Position numbers and translations under genes: made by a program | Part shown: positions 62,793 to 64,000 of the stretch, piece by piece | Layout of the letters: each line of letters begins with the position of its first letter | Numbering within the stretch: position 1 is the stretch's first letter | Source: an aff. Roholtiella sp. LEGE 12411 | Lineage (GTDB): Bacteria > Cyanobacteriota > Cyanobacteriia > Cyanobacteriales > Nostocaceae | Length of the DNA stretch: 64,000 bases | Direction: 5' to 3' | NCBI RefSeq assembly: GCF_015206995.1 | Contig: NZ_JADEXR010000017.1 | Location: forward strand, 1 to 64,000 | Notes under the pieces: generated by a model | Seen by the model: the letters and a program-made list of their open reading frames with translations, nothing else | Told to the model about the DNA's origin: nothing | Database searches by the model: none

Positions 62793-62856
62793 ACAGACAA
62801 CTAGACACAGCAATTTAGAGAGGAAAATATCTCACCTTGTCCTCCTAGTTGTCTGT
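62793..62856. terminator. Long-loop inverted repeat downstream of the receiver gene
   Basis: Perfect 12-bp arms ACAGACAACTAG (62793-62804) and CTAGTTGTCTGT (62845-62856) with a 40-base loop, in the 267-base gap between the Rcp1-like gene and the sensor kinase. It may attenuate read-through between the two genes. Confidence 0.5.
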
Positions 62857-62903
62857 TCTATCTTTTTGTATCCCTACTGCCTGATCAACAGAAAATAAAC
62901 AAA

Positions 62904-63386
62904 TTAATCCAAGATTGGCGGAATATTAGCTTCAAGCCAATAATTCACAAATGCCTGAATTGTCTTTTTTAGTTCCTGAGCATCCATCGGCTTTACTAGA
63001 TAGCCATTTGCGCCCTTTTGGTAGCACAATTCAATATCCTTGGGGTTAGAGGATGTGGTAAAAACAACAATGGGAATTTCTTTGAAACTCTTATCTTGCT
63101 TTAGCCGATCTAAGATGTCACGACCATCAATACCTGGTAAATTCAGATCGAGCAAGATAACAGAGGGACGTAGCACTGCTTTAGGTTGGCGTAGGACTTC
63201 GCCCTTGCCATAGGCATCGCTCCCCTCTTGATAGTCTCGATAGAGGAACTCTAAGACCTCATCCCCATTAGTACAACGATGTATCGGGTTCTGGACAGCC
63301 ATCAGCCGCATTAGCCGTTGCAGCATCCGGAAATCTTCATTGCTGTCCTCAACAACGAGCAGCGGTTCATGAAGTTTTTTTGTCAT
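62904..63386 (-). CDS. Response regulator, Rcp1-like single receiver
   Basis: 160 residues, consisting of one receiver domain: acidic pair VVEDSNEDF, phospho-acceptor Asp80 in VILLDLNLPGIDGRDIL, Thr in VVFTTSSNPKD and Lys in NGYLVKPMD. The long beta3-side loop (DYQEGSDAYGKGEV) and the overall form match the Rcp1 family, the partner regulators of cyanobacterial phytochrome kinases. No output domain, so it acts through protein contact or phosphotransfer. The histidine kinase gene lies 52 bases upstream on the same strand. Confidence 0.93.
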   Translation of the reverse strand: MTKKLHEPLLVVEDSNEDFRMLQRLMRLMAVQNPIHRCTNGDEVLEFLYRDYQEGSDAYGKGEVLRQPKAVLRPSVILLDLNLPGIDGRDILDRLKQDKSFKEIPIVVFTTSSNPKDIELCYQKGANGYLVKPMDAQELKKTIQAFVNYWLEANIPPILD

Positions 63387-63438
63387 TCGCAGTCTTAAAA
63401 GAACTTAACAAAAATACATATTTGGTGAATATCTTAAA

Positions 63439-64000
63439 CTATTCCAGCGTGAAATAGAAGGCCGAACCAATGCCCACAGTAGACTCAACCCAGATATGGC
63501 CCTCATGAAGCTCAACAATTTTCTTAACAATGGCTAGCCCTGCACCTGTTCCTCCTCCATATTTTTCCTGAGAGTGGAGCCGTTTGAAGAGTCGGAAAAT
63601 GGTTTCTAAGTGATGGGCTGGAATTCCAATACCGTTATCACGTACGTAAAAGATTGGGCATGGGGCATGGGGCATGGGGGATGGGTCAATAATCAATAGT
63701 TCTTCTTCCCTTGCTCCCCTGCTCCCCTGCTCCCCTGCTTTGCTTGCCTCTTCCAGGTAGCCAATTTCGATCCATTGCTCTGCTTTCTCGTTGTATTTAA
63801 ACGCATTGCCAATTAGGTTGCTGAAGACCTCATTAACAAGAACTTTGTCACACTGAATTGTTGGTAAAAGTCGAGGAATACGAATCTCGATAAGTTCTGA
63901 GTCTTGGCGACTAGCACGAAAGACATCAATTACCTGGTCTAGTAATTCGTTGAGATCAGTCGCTTGCTCTCTAAGTTGTGCTTGTCCTAGCTGGGAGAGC
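63439..64000 (-). CDS. Histidine kinase C-terminal part (cut by the window end)
   Basis: One open minus-strand frame runs from the window edge to a stop at 63439 (about 187 codons). It starts LSQLGQAQLREQATDLNELL, has the N box VFSNLIGNAFKYNEKAEQW, G1 VRDNGIGIPAHH, and G2 KYGGGTGAGLAIVKKIVELH, and ends SAFYFTLE. This is the ATPase style of phytochrome-type kinases. Between the N and G1 boxes a block of about 30 residues (SKAGEQGSRGAREEE, then PSPMPHAPCP) is encoded by tandem 8-mer and 7-mer repeats that keep the frame. The H box and sensor domains lie outside the window. Confidence 0.9.
   Translation of the reverse strand, partial: LSQLGQAQLREQATDLNELLDQVIDVFRASRQDSELIEIRIPRLLPTIQCDKVLVNEVFSNLIGNAFKYNEKAEQWIEIGYLEEASKAGEQGSRGAREEELLIIDPSPMPHAPCPIFYVRDNGIGIPAHHLETIFRLFKRLHSQEKYGGGTGAGLAIVKKIVELHEGHIWVESTVGIGSAFYFTLE
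63655..63739. repeat. Two tandem repeat tracts inside the kinase gene
   Basis: GGGGCAT-type 7-mers (63655-63685) and three GCTCCCCT 8-mers (63713-63736), both within the coding frame of the histidine kinase. Confidence 0.8.

Overview
The window looks like chromosomal DNA of a filamentous, heterocyst-type cyanobacterium, Nostoc or a close relative. Grounds: many HIP1 octamers (GCGATCGC); photosystem and electron-carrier genes (psbA, psbI, petJ, a high-light-inducible protein, CP12); a devBCA-type exporter; and intergenic DNA full of short tandem heptamer repeats and small inverted-repeat (MITE-like) elements. No rRNA, tRNA, CRISPR array, transposase or phage gene was found.

Layout. 0.1-7 kb: C-terminal processing protease, then on the minus strand guaA and cbiD, a decayed patch holding a duplicated piece of cbiD, two conserved small proteins and a CP12 protein. 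7-21 kb: FIST sensor protein, metallophosphoesterase, a glycosyltransferase-like protein, trmB, an ABC-2 permease, a zinc-ribbon Ser/Thr kinase, an alpha/beta hydrolase, a two-domain SagB/ThcOx dehydrogenase, an LptD-like outer-membrane protein and the 38-codon psbI. 21-30 kb: a hexapeptide acyltransferase, a 1.7-kb gene-poor AT-rich stretch, glgP, a DUF429 protein, trpS and metF. 30-41 kb: devB-devC-devA, a gene remnant split by a MITE, gamma-glutamyltransferase, a four-palindrome cluster, a DUF1802 protein, an L,D-transpeptidase and an aldo/keto reductase. 41-49 kb: a photosynthesis/photoprotection stretch with psbA, a carotenoid oxygenase, a 1040-residue membrane protein built from seven degenerate repeats, and an hli gene. 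Next comes a small gene graveyard, then priA. 52-64 kb: a group 2 sigma factor, GNAT acetyltransferase, petJ, a TPR protein, a small peptide gene with a bacteriocin-type leader, a TonB-dependent receptor, truB, and a two-component gene series (histidine kinase cut by the window end, Rcp1-like receiver, receiver-GAF-kinase).

How the genes fit together. psbA, hli, the carotenoid oxygenase and perhaps the repeat-rich membrane protein suggest a light-stress neighbourhood. An HLR1-type (RpaB) direct repeat lies upstream of hli, and a weaker one lies upstream of psbA. The three signalling genes at the right end share one strand and look like a phosphorelay. Most other genes are housekeeping and sit singly.

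Most noteworthy: the 98-residue-period membrane protein; a histidine kinase whose ATPase domain carries an in-frame block encoded by tandem repeats; the bacteriocin-leader-like peptide; four MITE-like families, one inserted in a gene remnant; and decay tracts at 4.9-5.2 kb and 48.9-49.4 kb. I did not find a clearly new multi-gene defence or biosynthetic system.
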